From assembly GCA_004154925.1 (NCBI GenBank), contig QJNS01000530.1, positions 1 to 18,400 of the forward strand: a stretch of 18,400 bases of DNA, in the 5' to 3' direction. This DNA comes from Monosporascus cannonballus. Taxonomy: Eukaryota > Ascomycota > Sordariomycetes > Xylariales. Below the pieces are notes generated by a model. It made no database searches. It was given only the letters and a program-made list of their open reading frames with translations, and had not been told where the DNA came from. This document shows positions 18,342 through 18,400 of this stretch, piece by piece (within the stretch, counting starts at the first letter, position 1; each line of letters begins with the position of its first letter). A program made the position numbers and the translations under genes.

Positions 18342-18400
18342 CGGATGATATTTTCAATCATAAATAAATAATAAACATCTGTAAACAATACAGAATTACT

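Overview
The window looks like nuclear DNA of a filamentous ascomycete (Pezizomycotina). The genes carry several short introns (47-92 nt, one of 308 nt) with GT...AG ends and CTAAC/CTGAC-like branch points. The protein families are fungal, and there is a eukaryotic initiator tRNA with no encoded CCA. I see no operons, Shine-Dalgarno sites or prokaryotic elements.

Layout: bases 1-3480 hold no gene I can support. A three-exon SulP anion (sulfate-type) transporter with a C-terminal STAS domain lies at 3500-5662 (+). It is preceded by a strong inverted repeat and a CACGTG box. Converging on it is a five-exon 14-TM-type (DHA2-like) major facilitator transporter at 8161-5996 (-). A gene-poor gap of about 1.8 kb follows. 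An intronless secreted GH76 (Dfg5/Dcw1-type, alpha-1,6-mannanase-like) protein lies at 11177-9948 (-), followed by a second gene-poor gap. The initiator tRNA-Met is at 12463-12534 (+) with a T5 Pol III terminator. About 390 bp downstream is a four-exon asparagine-synthetase-domain protein (ASNSD1/YML096W type) at 12922-14809 (+).

Bases 14810-18400 contain no intact gene I can name. They hold a TATA box with a 37-codon ORF, a possible degraded gene remnant near 16149-16405, a TATA box followed by a pyrimidine-rich tract near 17410-17594 with no evident gene behind it, and two tandem 10-12 bp palindromes at the right end.

The genes do not form an obvious pathway. Two membrane transporters, one cell-wall/secreted glycosidase-family protein, one tRNA and one conserved housekeeping-type protein are ordinary neighbours. 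I did not find a convincing new system. The most notable items are the near-perfect inverted repeat ahead of the transporter, the GH76 protein without a GPI tail, and the broken frame at about 16.2 kb. All splice junctions were inferred by reading family conservation across frames, without alignment software.
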